From assembly GCF_039768865.1 (NCBI RefSeq), contig NZ_JBDMZQ010000043.1: a stretch of 9,959 nucleotides of DNA. One strand, given 5' to 3'. The notes under the pieces were generated by a model that was given only the letters and a program-made list of their open reading frames with translations, had not been told where the DNA came from and searched no databases. The translations under genes and the position numbers were made by a program. Source of the DNA: Wenyingzhuangia sp039768865. Its GTDB lineage: Bacteria > Bacteroidota > Bacteroidia > Flavobacteriales > Flavobacteriaceae. Below, piece by piece: positions 1-5,786 of the stretch; position 1 is the stretch's first letter, and each line of letters starts with the position of its first letter.

Positions 1-2
1 AA

Positions 3-265
3 TATCAATATGTTTCAAACGATTTTGAACTCTCATTTTCAGCATTAAACAATAATGTTTATTTCGGTGAGAAAATCGATGAGCTATTCTTTACCAAAGC
101 TAGCACTCATTTTCCAGCAAAATCTCCTGTTTTTTTAACTATCAAACATGATGAATTTTAACTTCATTACTTGATTTAATTGTGAATAGAAGTGTTTTTG
201 CATGTTGGGAGTGGACAGAAGAAGTAATTATCCCAATAGCAGAAAGGTATTTCTTATATTTTTAA
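3..265 (+). pseudogene. 3' end of an unidentified gene, apparently broken by a -1 frameshift near 158
   Basis: An open frame enters from the left edge, reading YQYVSNDFELSF and onward, and stops at TAA 159-161 after 52 codons (end IKHDEF). At the run of four Ts at 156-159 the reading can slip back one base and continue open to TAA 263-265, giving a second segment with protein-like content (CWEWTEEVIIPIAERYF near its end). One extra T in that run would join both segments into a single protein tail of about 87 residues. The restored stop would overlap the end of the convergent minus-strand gene by four bases, a common arrangement for converging genes. This suggests either a real frameshift mutation or a homopolymer sequencing error. 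The family is not recognised, and the 5' part lies outside the window. Alternatively the gene simply ends at 161 and the 37-codon continuation is chance. Confidence 0.42.
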
Positions 266-1035
266 TTCTTTTTGTTTGGGTCTTGTATTCTACCGGTTTG
301 TTCAAGGATCAATTTGTTATCCTTATATACCTTTAGTACTGCAGGAGGCAAATCCCAATCGCCAAGAATAATTTTTTCACAGACATACGTGTAGTTTTTG
401 TTTTTGAACTTGAAATGAATATCTCCCATACTACCTTGTGGGAAAATTCCTCCATTTACTAAAACTAATGAAGGTTTCTCCTTCATAGAGGATCGAGCAG
501 GCCATGATGCATAACGAAAACCGCTATCAAGTTGATCAATTCTAATCAGAAATTCAGCGGTTTTAATTTCCAAAACAGGTTTTTTAAAATTTTGAAGGCT
601 TTTATGTAATAAGCTCTTGTTTTTTTCAATTAGTTCCCTTCTTTTAATTTTTTCTTTTTCTGACAGATCATTAATTAACAATAGCTTACCGTCATAATCA
701 AGCCAAATAGATCCGTTATCTAGCATAATTCCTCTAGAACCTATAACTTCCCAGTCTTTTTCAAAATTTGAACGAATGATTTTATTATATAAATGAATGT
801 CAAATATTTCTTCAAATCTTAAAATGAATTCTTTTTCATTATTCACTTGGGGAAGTGGGTACTCTCTTGTTAAAGGATAACTGATAATCTTCTTTATTTT
901 ATGAACATTTTTTGTGGCAACACAAGATATGAACTCACTAACTATTAGTTCGTAGTCTTTTTCTAAGGATTGAGTTTGACCTTGAAAAGTTATGAGTAGA
1001 ATTAAATAAAAAATTAGAGAAAGAATTTTACACAT
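262..1035 (-). CDS. Secreted two-domain protein of unknown function
   Basis: This encodes a 257-residue protein with an N-terminal signal peptide (MCKILSLIFYLILLITF, likely cleaved near residues 19-23), so it is probably periplasmic or surface exposed. Residues about 25-122 form a first domain. It has an SYPL motif at 52-55, a helical stretch around 65-90 and the segment GSRGIMLDNGSIWLDYDGK at 99-117. This layout recalls small NTF2-like cone folds in bacterial exported proteins, a tentative reading. Residues about 123-150 are charged and helical and act as a linker. Residues 152-250 are beta-rich with SWPARSS at 177-183, VLVNGG at 191-196 and PPAVLKVYKDNK at 230-241, apparently a second beta-sandwich-like domain. 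It is the last gene of a three-gene minus-strand group, 72 bases after the YD-repeat gene, and may share its transcript. No catalytic motif is visible and I cannot assign a function. Confidence 0.8.
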   Translation of the reverse strand: MCKILSLIFYLILLITFQGQTQSLEKDYELIVSEFISCVATKNVHKIKKIISYPLTREYPLPQVNNEKEFILRFEEIFDIHLYNKIIRSNFEKDWEVIGSRGIMLDNGSIWLDYDGKLLLINDLSEKEKIKRRELIEKNKSLLHKSLQNFKKPVLEIKTAEFLIRIDQLDSGFRYASWPARSSMKEKPSLVLVNGGIFPQGSMGDIHFKFKNKNYTYVCEKIILGDWDLPPAVLKVYKDNKLILEQTGRIQDPNKKN

Positions 1036-1107
1036 GCATCTTAATTTTATAATATTCGAGAAATAATATTGATAATATTACTTTGTATAGTTGGATTCAA
1101 ACCTTTT

Positions 1108-2292
1108 TTATTCTAAATAAATATATGAGTATTCCCTAAAACCTTTTGTTCTAGTACCTGCTGTATAAGACTTCACTCCATTTCTATAGCAGTCCCCAGG
1201 GCCAATTTCATTGCCGTGTTTATCAATAATTGTATGACAAATAGTAACAGTATTTTTTGTGTACCAAGAAATTTTTATCATGTTACCAAATAGATCAAAT
1301 TCTTTTTTCCATTCAATTTTCCCATCACCATCTCTTTGAATCTGCTCTATCAGAATTCCCTGGTCGTTCTCAATATATTGATTAGTTAAATAAGTAGTCT
1401 TTCCAGAGGAACGCTTAGTTTCTCTTCCTTTGGAATCATATTCGGTAATATCGTCAATATCACCATTGCGATACACGATACTTTTTCTTAATACACCATT
1501 ACTATAAAATGATTTCGTCTCTCTGAAACTTCCTTCGCTGTTGAAATTATCAGAATTTATAATAATATTATTGCTATCATAGTTGTATTTAATATTGTAT
1601 TCGATAGGGCCGTTACTTTGCTGAACTATTTTTTTTATTTGATCTCCAAATTTATTGTAAAATGTTTCCTCAGATATATCTCCATAATAACCATACTTAA
1701 TTTCTTTCCTTAGGATTCTATTTGAATCATACTCAAACCTTTTTGTTATAGAAAATTCTTTTCCCAACCCCCAGCTTGATTTTTGCCAGTGTTCAATTTT
1801 ATCTCCCAAATTATTATAAACTAAAGAATCATGGAAGTGGCCACCTTTCAATCTATAAAGCCCTGTAAGTTTTGTCTCGCTGTTTCTTTTGTACAAGAAA
1901 TGAAATGCTGTGTCTTTCTGAGGTAAATACCTAATCTCGTAAAATTGTTTTATTAAGTTGTTCTCATACTCAAAGAGTTTCAAGCTTTTTTTCTTTCCGT
2001 CTATATTTAAACTCCTTTCAATAATATTGCCGCTACTATCAAATTTCAATACTTCTACATATATCTTTCCGCTTTCATACTGATATGTTTGAGTGGCTTG
2101 AAGAACTTTACCATTGAAAGTATAAGCGAAAAAACCAATATTTATTGAACTAATTTCCTTGTTGAAGTACCTTTCATTATGGTAATAGGTATTATAATAT
2201 TTGTATTTATCAAAGGTGTCTTTTTTTACCAAAAAATTAGAAAGCGCATTGCTTGAGCATAGAACAAACAATATAAAAATGAAATTTCTCAT
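1108..2292 (-). CDS. Secreted YD/RHS-like repeat protein
   Basis: This encodes a 394-residue protein with a clear signal peptide (MRNFIFILFVLCSSNALS, cleavage probably after residue 18) and no lipobox. From about residue 84 to 365 it is made of degenerate repeats with the pattern aromatic-D/N-x-x-G-x-x-I/L: FDSSGNII at 84-91, YNNLGDKIE at 159-167, FYNKFGDQIK at 211-220, FYSNGVLRK at 262-270, EYDSKGRETK at 284-293, FDLFGNMIK at 332-340 and DKHGNEIG at 357-364. These resemble YD/RHS repeats, which pile up as beta strands, but the protein is far shorter than a true Rhs shell and has no toxin tip. The N-terminal 20-80 region is tyrosine-rich. It starts 22 bases after the barrel-like gene ends, so the two are probably co-transcribed. 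It resembles the repeat region of the lipoprotein at 4221-5669, though with much more decayed repeats. Function unknown; envelope or surface structural role inferred. Confidence 0.85.
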   Translation of the reverse strand: MRNFIFILFVLCSSNALSNFLVKKDTFDKYKYYNTYYHNERYFNKEISSINIGFFAYTFNGKVLQATQTYQYESGKIYVEVLKFDSSGNIIERSLNIDGKKKSLKLFEYENNLIKQFYEIRYLPQKDTAFHFLYKRNSETKLTGLYRLKGGHFHDSLVYNNLGDKIEHWQKSSWGLGKEFSITKRFEYDSNRILRKEIKYGYYGDISEETFYNKFGDQIKKIVQQSNGPIEYNIKYNYDSNNIIINSDNFNSEGSFRETKSFYSNGVLRKSIVYRNGDIDDITEYDSKGRETKRSSGKTTYLTNQYIENDQGILIEQIQRDGDGKIEWKKEFDLFGNMIKISWYTKNTVTICHTIIDKHGNEIGPGDCYRNGVKSYTAGTRTKGFREYSYIYLE

Positions 2293-2314
2293 AAGTAAAT
2301 TTAGCTTTTTTTAT

Positions 2315-2965
2315 TCAAGGTAAAAAATTGTATACTCCATGTCGAATCTTACGGATTGATACTCCTATCTCGAAGCGCTTGAAGTTTAATTCTTCTTCAT
2401 TTGTTTCAAGAGAATAAAATGGTGAAAAGCCATTACGAATGAAAACATCGTATTGAGTGGTTCTTGATTTGTTTTTCTTACTCATACTCTTCTTGACATG
2501 GGTAAAAGAGAGTCCCGTAAGCACAGATAATTCTCCAAGGCTATTATTTTTGTGGATTTTATTAGAAAACGTATATCTGTATTCCGGAGCTAAAATATAA
2601 CCGATAGACAAATAATGACATCCGCCACGAACACGAACACCTTTTCTTAGCTTGAACAAATTTCTGTCAATTAGAATAGAAGCCTCAGCACTATGAAGTT
2701 TAGTCATAATATCGCTTGACCCTATTCTAAAAACAGAGGGCATCTCAGAATAATGATACCCTAATTTAGGATAAACACCATTTTGTAACATGCGAGTCAA
2801 ACCTATTGATGTCGAATATGTCAATTCATGTTTCTTTGATATATTAGAATTTATAAATGAATAATTAGCACCTGCATATACCCCCCAGTTTTTGCCTGTA
2901 CGCTCATAAATTTGCGAATTAACTGATAGAGAAATCAGTAAGCTTAGTCCTAATAAAGTTTTCAT
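2315..2965 (-). CDS. Small outer-membrane beta-barrel-like protein
   Basis: This encodes a 216-residue protein with a signal peptide (MKTLLGLSLLISLSVNSQ, cleavage near 17-18). The mature part alternates short amphipathic strands with glycine turns: NWGVYAGANYSFI at 26-38, YSTSIGLTRML at 50-60, YPKLGYHYSEM at 65-75, HSAEASILIDRNLF at 91-104, HYLSIGYILAPEYRYTF at 117-133, SLGELSVLTGLSFTHV at 142-157, QYDVFIRNGFSPF at 171-183 and FKRFEIGVSIR at 195-205. About eight strands fit a small porin-like barrel as in many Bacteroidota outer membrane proteins. The C-terminus (YNFLP) lacks the usual terminal aromatic strand ending, so a soluble periplasmic beta protein remains possible. It is the first gene of the minus-strand trio and reads divergently from the zinc-finger fusion gene, so the 174-base gap upstream should hold its promoter. 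Length and signal peptide make it a confident gene; the barrel call is moderate. Confidence 0.8.
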   Translation of the reverse strand: MKTLLGLSLLISLSVNSQIYERTGKNWGVYAGANYSFINSNISKKHELTYSTSIGLTRMLQNGVYPKLGYHYSEMPSVFRIGSSDIMTKLHSAEASILIDRNLFKLRKGVRVRGGCHYLSIGYILAPEYRYTFSNKIHKNNSLGELSVLTGLSFTHVKKSMSKKNKSRTTQYDVFIRNGFSPFYSLETNEEELNFKRFEIGVSIRKIRHGVYNFLP

Positions 2966-3139
2966 AATAAATTGTTTTAATCATATTGTCTAATCATTCA
3001 ACGTGTTGATTATTAATTTATTGTGTTTTCAAAAAATAAAAGGAACAAATTAAAACTACTTTTAATAAAGATAAGAGAAGTTGATTTGTTCACATTTGTA
3101 ATGTTTTGATTAATTAAATTAAATATCTATATTAGTTCG
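2966..3139. promoter_or_regulatory. Divergent intergenic control region with repeated TAATCA boxes
   Basis: This AT-rich gap separates the minus-strand barrel-like gene from the plus-strand fusion gene, so it should carry both promoters. The motif TAATCA occurs four times: directly at 2978-2983 and 2991-2996, and inverted (TGATTA) at 3007-3012 and 3107-3112. Boxes two and three form a six-base inverted repeat with a ten-base spacer, enclosing an offset TCAAC-GT-GTTGA palindrome at 2998-3009. Such a layout could bind a dimeric regulator. Bacteroidota -7-like elements are only approximate: TTGATTTG at 3081-3088 for the plus gene and TTAATTTG (minus, 3053-3046) for the minus gene, each with one mismatch and no good -33 partner. 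AT-rich sequence makes chance matches likely. Confidence 0.35.
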
Positions 3140-3976
3140 ATGAATGAATCACATACTGATATTTTAAGGTCACCTAATGCCGGGATTTTTAGATTGAATC
3201 TTGACTCTGGGACGGTTCAAGAAGGAGATGTTTTAGTAAAGGGACAGCTCCTTTGTACTATCCAATTTAATGGTGCAGAGACTGGCTTATTTGCTCCAAA
3301 GGATGGTACTTTGGTAAAAATATTAGTAGATGATTCAAAATCAGTAGACTTTGATCAGGAATTATTCCTTGTAGAAATATCGCCTGAGGATGAGGAGCTT
3401 ACATCTAAACAAAAATTATTTGGATGCTCTGCACTACTTGGTATTTTTATATTGTTAGTTGTGGGCGGTTATTATTTAATCACTGGGGTTGTTGACTTTT
3501 CGGGTTATGCTAAGTCCGAAATCTCTGACTATTTTAACGGTTCTGATAATGACGACTTTAATGTAAATAAGAAGAGTAAAAAGGATTGTAGTTTGGGTTG
3601 TAATGGAGAAGGTTTTACTACATTAGAATGTTTTCGGTGCGAATCCTATGGAGAAGTTGATTGTTCTGGACAAGATAGAGACGGGTGTAATAATGGTATA
3701 AATAAGTACGGTTTAGGGTGCTACAAATGTGGAGGTAGAGGAGCTTTTCGGTGCAGCTTTTGTAATGGAAATGGATACTTTGAAGGTGCACTTGAAGCAG
3801 CAAATAAACTAGAAGCTCGTATTAAGAGCCTTTACTTGCCACTTTGGCGAATTCCATATATGGGTGATGCAAAGGAGTATTATCTGCGATATGCCAATTA
3901 TTATGCCTGTCCTAAGCACAACTCATATACAAATCAGAACTTAAAAAATATTATTTCAGAGAATTTCAATCCTTGA
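3140..3976 (+). CDS. Membrane fusion protein: lysine-less biotinyl/lipoyl-like domain, membrane helix, DnaJ-type cysteine-rich domain
   Basis: This encodes a 278-residue protein with no cleavable signal. Residues about 9-81 match the biotinyl/lipoyl-carrier fold pattern (SPNAGIF at 11-17, EGDVLVKGQLLCTI at 28-41, APKDGTLVKILVDDSKSVDFDQELFLVEI from 52 to 80). Where a biotin carrier has its EAMKM hairpin with the modified lysine, this protein has QFNGAETG at 42-49, so it should not be biotinylated or lipoylated. Residues about 94-117 (CSALLGIFILLVVGGYYLIT at 96-115 is the core) form one membrane helix. After an acidic linker, residues 150-212 carry DnaJ-like zinc-binding repeats: CSLGCNGEG at 150-158, CFRC at 164-167, C175 and C183, CYKCGGRG at 194-201 and CSFCNGNG at 205-212. 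The 213-278 tail is helical and aromatic, with CPKH at 257-260. The charge pattern weakly favours the N-terminus inside, which would put the cysteine domain outside. There is no J-domain, so it is not a DnaJ. It stands alone on this strand. Role unknown; protein-protein contact at the membrane is an inference. Confidence 0.88.
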   Translation: MNESHTDILRSPNAGIFRLNLDSGTVQEGDVLVKGQLLCTIQFNGAETGLFAPKDGTLVKILVDDSKSVDFDQELFLVEISPEDEELTSKQKLFGCSALLGIFILLVVGGYYLITGVVDFSGYAKSEISDYFNGSDNDDFNVNKKSKKDCSLGCNGEGFTTLECFRCESYGEVDCSGQDRDGCNNGINKYGLGCYKCGGRGAFRCSFCNGNGYFEGALEAANKLEARIKSLYLPLWRIPYMGDAKEYYLRYANYYACPKHNSYTNQNLKNIISENFNP

Positions 3977-3997
3977 ATAAAATCAAATGCTTTTTGA

Positions 3998-4246
3998 TTA
4001 AAACACGCTCTTTCGGTTCCTAAAAGTCAACCTAAGCCTAAAGGGCTATTCTTCAAGTTAAAAAGTATACCAAGTTTTCACAAAAAATACATTGAAGTTC
4101 GGGTACAATATTTTTTCAATGAAACCTTAATTAAACGTATCTTTCACATAAAAGTTATCGGTTTAGAACCTGACAGAAGTCTCAGTTTGTGCGTTTATTG
4201 CAAACAAAGTAATTCTGCTACTATAAAAAAGAGAAATCACATTTGA
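3998..4246 (+). pseudogene. Startless 82-codon open frame, probable gene remnant
   Basis: The gap between the convergent genes ending at 3976 and 4221 contains an open frame from just after TGA 3995-3997 to TGA 4244-4246 with no ATG or convincing alternative start. In this AT-rich sequence 82 codons without a stop is unlikely by chance. The translation has basic, protein-like content (VPKSQPKPKGLFFKLK early, VIGLEPDRSLSLCVYCKQ later). It lies in the same frame as the upstream fusion gene, separated by that gene's TGA, six codons and a second TGA, so it could be a lost extension or the tail of another gene. Its last 26 bases overlap the end of the minus-strand lipoprotein gene. I do not recognise a family. 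The only other structure seen in the gap is a weak AATCAAA/TTTGATT hairpin at 3981-3999 without a T tract. Confidence 0.25.
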
Positions 4247-5669
4247 AAGATTTAATAATCAATGGAATAAGTTTGTCAAATTCTTCTTTGCTATCCTCGG
4301 GGTAATAGATTTCGATGACACCAACCTTAGACCATAGCCAAGTGGGCTCTCCATAGTTTCGTCCTTGCATGCTTTCTAGTTCTTCATAAAAGCCCTTCAT
4401 ATATACAATTTCGTTGTTAGTATTCAAACCAGACAAAATAAACCAATCATTTTTGTCTAGTTCATAAGAGGTGTTAATTGTGTTCTTGTATTTATTGATA
4501 AAACTGCTTTTGCTATACTTGCCTTGTTGGTCAAATTGGTCAAATTGGTCAAAGCGGAAAGCGGTAAATTTAATCGTTGCTTTTAATAATTGACTCATAA
4601 AAACATCATTATCTACTCGAGTAAACAGTCCTTTCGGAGCTTTAAATTTATAAATATTGTCTCTTCCAGTAAACTCCTCAGTTTCATTATAATTTATTTG
4701 TATTTGATTAGATTGGGTTGCTTTTTCTTTTTTTATCGCATCAAAATATTCATATTCCCTTTCCAATATATATGTTGACTTTTCGTCAATAGAAATTATT
4801 TCTCTAAGCCAATTACCTTTTTTATCATATTCATATTGATGAGTTCTTTTTTTATTTAAGCTACCGTCTGAATTATAAAAGTTATATTCAATGATGTTTC
4901 CCTTATCGTCATGTTTGTAAGTGATTTTACTGTCTAATCTACCGTCTGAATTATAAGAGATACGTTCTATATTATTTCCCTTATTGTCATACATGTAGGT
5001 GGTTTTAGAGTCCAAATCTTCTGAGATATAGGAGTTCTCCTCTACCATTTGACCGTTTTCGTTATAGTCAAAATTATCTTTAAAGTTTAATGCACCCTCT
5101 GAGTCGTAATTGTTTCGTTCTATCACGTTTTCCTTTTTATCATATTGATAGGTAATTTTTCCGTTATATGTATCTTTTGAATCATAAGAGTTCTCTTCTA
5201 ACAAATTCCCATTTTCGTCATAGTCAAAATCAACTTTAAAGTTTAATACACCTTCTGAGTCATATATTTTTCGTTCTATCTTGTTACCCTTTTCATCATG
5301 TTTATAGGTCCATTTCTTAGTTAAATTACCTTCAGAATTATAAGAGTTTTCTTCTATCCTATTTCCTTTGTCGTCATATTTAAAAGTACTTTTACTGGTC
5401 AAATTGCCATTTGAACGAAAAGCCTTAAGCTCAATTAAATTTCCTTTTTCGTCAAATTCCCTGTATTCATCAAGTCCATAAAAACTCCATCGTTCACGTT
5501 TTCCTTTTTCGATTTTACCAAAATGACTTTCTGCACGATAACAAATCTCTGAATATGACATAACTTTATCTTTTAGATCGAGCCGAGTCCAATCATTTTC
5601 GATTTTTTCATTTGAACAGCTTGTGATAATAATTGCCAAAAAAACTAATAAGGAATATTTTATTTTCAT
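4221..5669 (-). CDS. YD/RHS-like 26-residue repeat lipoprotein with C-terminal globular domain
   Basis: This encodes a 482-residue predicted lipoprotein. The N-terminus MKIKYSLLVFLAIIITSC ends in a lipobox-like ITSC with Cys18 as the lipid-anchored residue, followed by a charged SNEKIEND. Residues 70-276 contain eight tandem units of 26 residues (one is 25) with the core Y-x-Y/H-D-x-K-G-N-x-I-E, then Y-x-S-x-G-x-L and K-x-T; a decayed ninth follows at 279-310. This is the YD/RHS-repeat type, expected to form a regular beta stack. Residues about 335-482 form a separate domain with KFKAPKGLF at 341-349, DWFILSG at 408-414, IEIYYPEDS at 452-460 and IIKSFK at 471-476; it resembles C-terminal domains of other exported proteins of unknown role. 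A FDQFDQFDQ insert at 373-381 comes from a 9-base repeat. It lies 117 bases downstream of the 875-residue gene. It is too short for an Rhs toxin and has no toxin tip. A surface or periplasmic binding or structural role is inferred. Confidence 0.87.
   Translation of the reverse strand: MKIKYSLLVFLAIIITSCSNEKIENDWTRLDLKDKVMSYSEICYRAESHFGKIEKGKRERWSFYGLDEYREFDEKGNLIELKAFRSNGNLTSKSTFKYDDKGNRIEENSYNSEGNLTKKWTYKHDEKGNKIERKIYDSEGVLNFKVDFDYDENGNLLEENSYDSKDTYNGKITYQYDKKENVIERNNYDSEGALNFKDNFDYNENGQMVEENSYISEDLDSKTTYMYDNKGNNIERISYNSDGRLDSKITYKHDDKGNIIEYNFYNSDGSLNKKRTHQYEYDKKGNWLREIISIDEKSTYILEREYEYFDAIKKEKATQSNQIQINYNETEEFTGRDNIYKFKAPKGLFTRVDNDVFMSQLLKATIKFTAFRFDQFDQFDQQGKYSKSSFINKYKNTINTSYELDKNDWFILSGLNTNNEIVYMKGFYEELESMQGRNYGEPTWLWSKVGVIEIYYPEDSKEEFDKLIPLIIKSFKCDFSFL
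4527..4553. repeat. Three tandem copies of TTGGTCAAA
   Basis: Three perfect adjacent 9-base units at 4527-4535, 4536-4544 and 4545-4553 lie inside the lipoprotein gene and encode FDQFDQFDQ on the minus strand. As the unit is a multiple of three, slippage would change copy number without breaking the frame. The repeat falls in a loop-like stretch of the C-terminal domain. Confidence 0.9.
4842..5462. repeat. 78-bp coding tandem repeats, with a 156-bp higher-order duplication
   Basis: Eight units of about 78 bases (26 codons) encode the YD-like region of the lipoprotein. Units 3 and 5, and units 4 and 6, resemble each other more than their neighbours: LNFK at the end of 3 and 5, FDYDENG or FDYNENG at the start of 4 and 6. 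Segments 5151-5306 and 4998-5150 therefore look like a more recent two-unit duplication. The nucleotide match is visible too (for example CTTTAAAGTTTAAT in both). Unit 6 is one codon short. Confidence 0.85.
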
Positions 5670-5693
5670 TTTGAATGTGTTAATAAACTAGTT

Positions 5694-5729
5694 TTTCCAA
5701 ATTGAATTGAAATCATACTATTTTGGAAA
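5694..5729. repeat. Inverted repeat TTTCCAAA / TTTGGAAA in the gap between two minus-strand genes
   Basis: Perfect eight-base arms lie at 5694-5701 and 5722-5729 with a 20-base spacer, 25 bases upstream of the lipoprotein start and inside the 117-base gap after the 875-residue gene. It could be an operator for the lipoprotein gene or a weak RNA hairpin; there is no adjacent T tract on the minus strand to make it a convincing terminator. Chance is not excluded. Confidence 0.3.
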
Positions 5730-5786
5730 GACTTGTTGAATTTTTTCTTTATCTAATTTTTGCAAAAAATAGAATCATTAAGATAT

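Noticed and set aside
205..236. TTGGGA / TCCCAA inverted repeat as a terminator between convergent genes
   Set aside because: It has only a six-base stem with a 20-base loop, no T tract, and it falls inside the probable frameshifted coding segment.
3140..3976. Biotin carboxyl carrier protein or DnaJ chaperone
   Set aside because: The biotinylated lysine motif is absent and there is no J-domain with HPD, so neither enzymatic role is supported.
4035..4047. AGCC / GGCT hairpin in the convergent gap as a terminator
   Set aside because: A four-base stem without a following T run is too weak to call.
4842..5462. CRISPR-like array
   Set aside because: The 78-bp repeats have no distinct spacers and lie wholly inside one open frame encoding YD-like protein repeats.
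4221..5669. Rhs or polymorphic toxin
   Set aside because: The repeat region is only about 210-240 residues, there is no Rhs core signature or variable toxin tip, and no small immunity gene follows.
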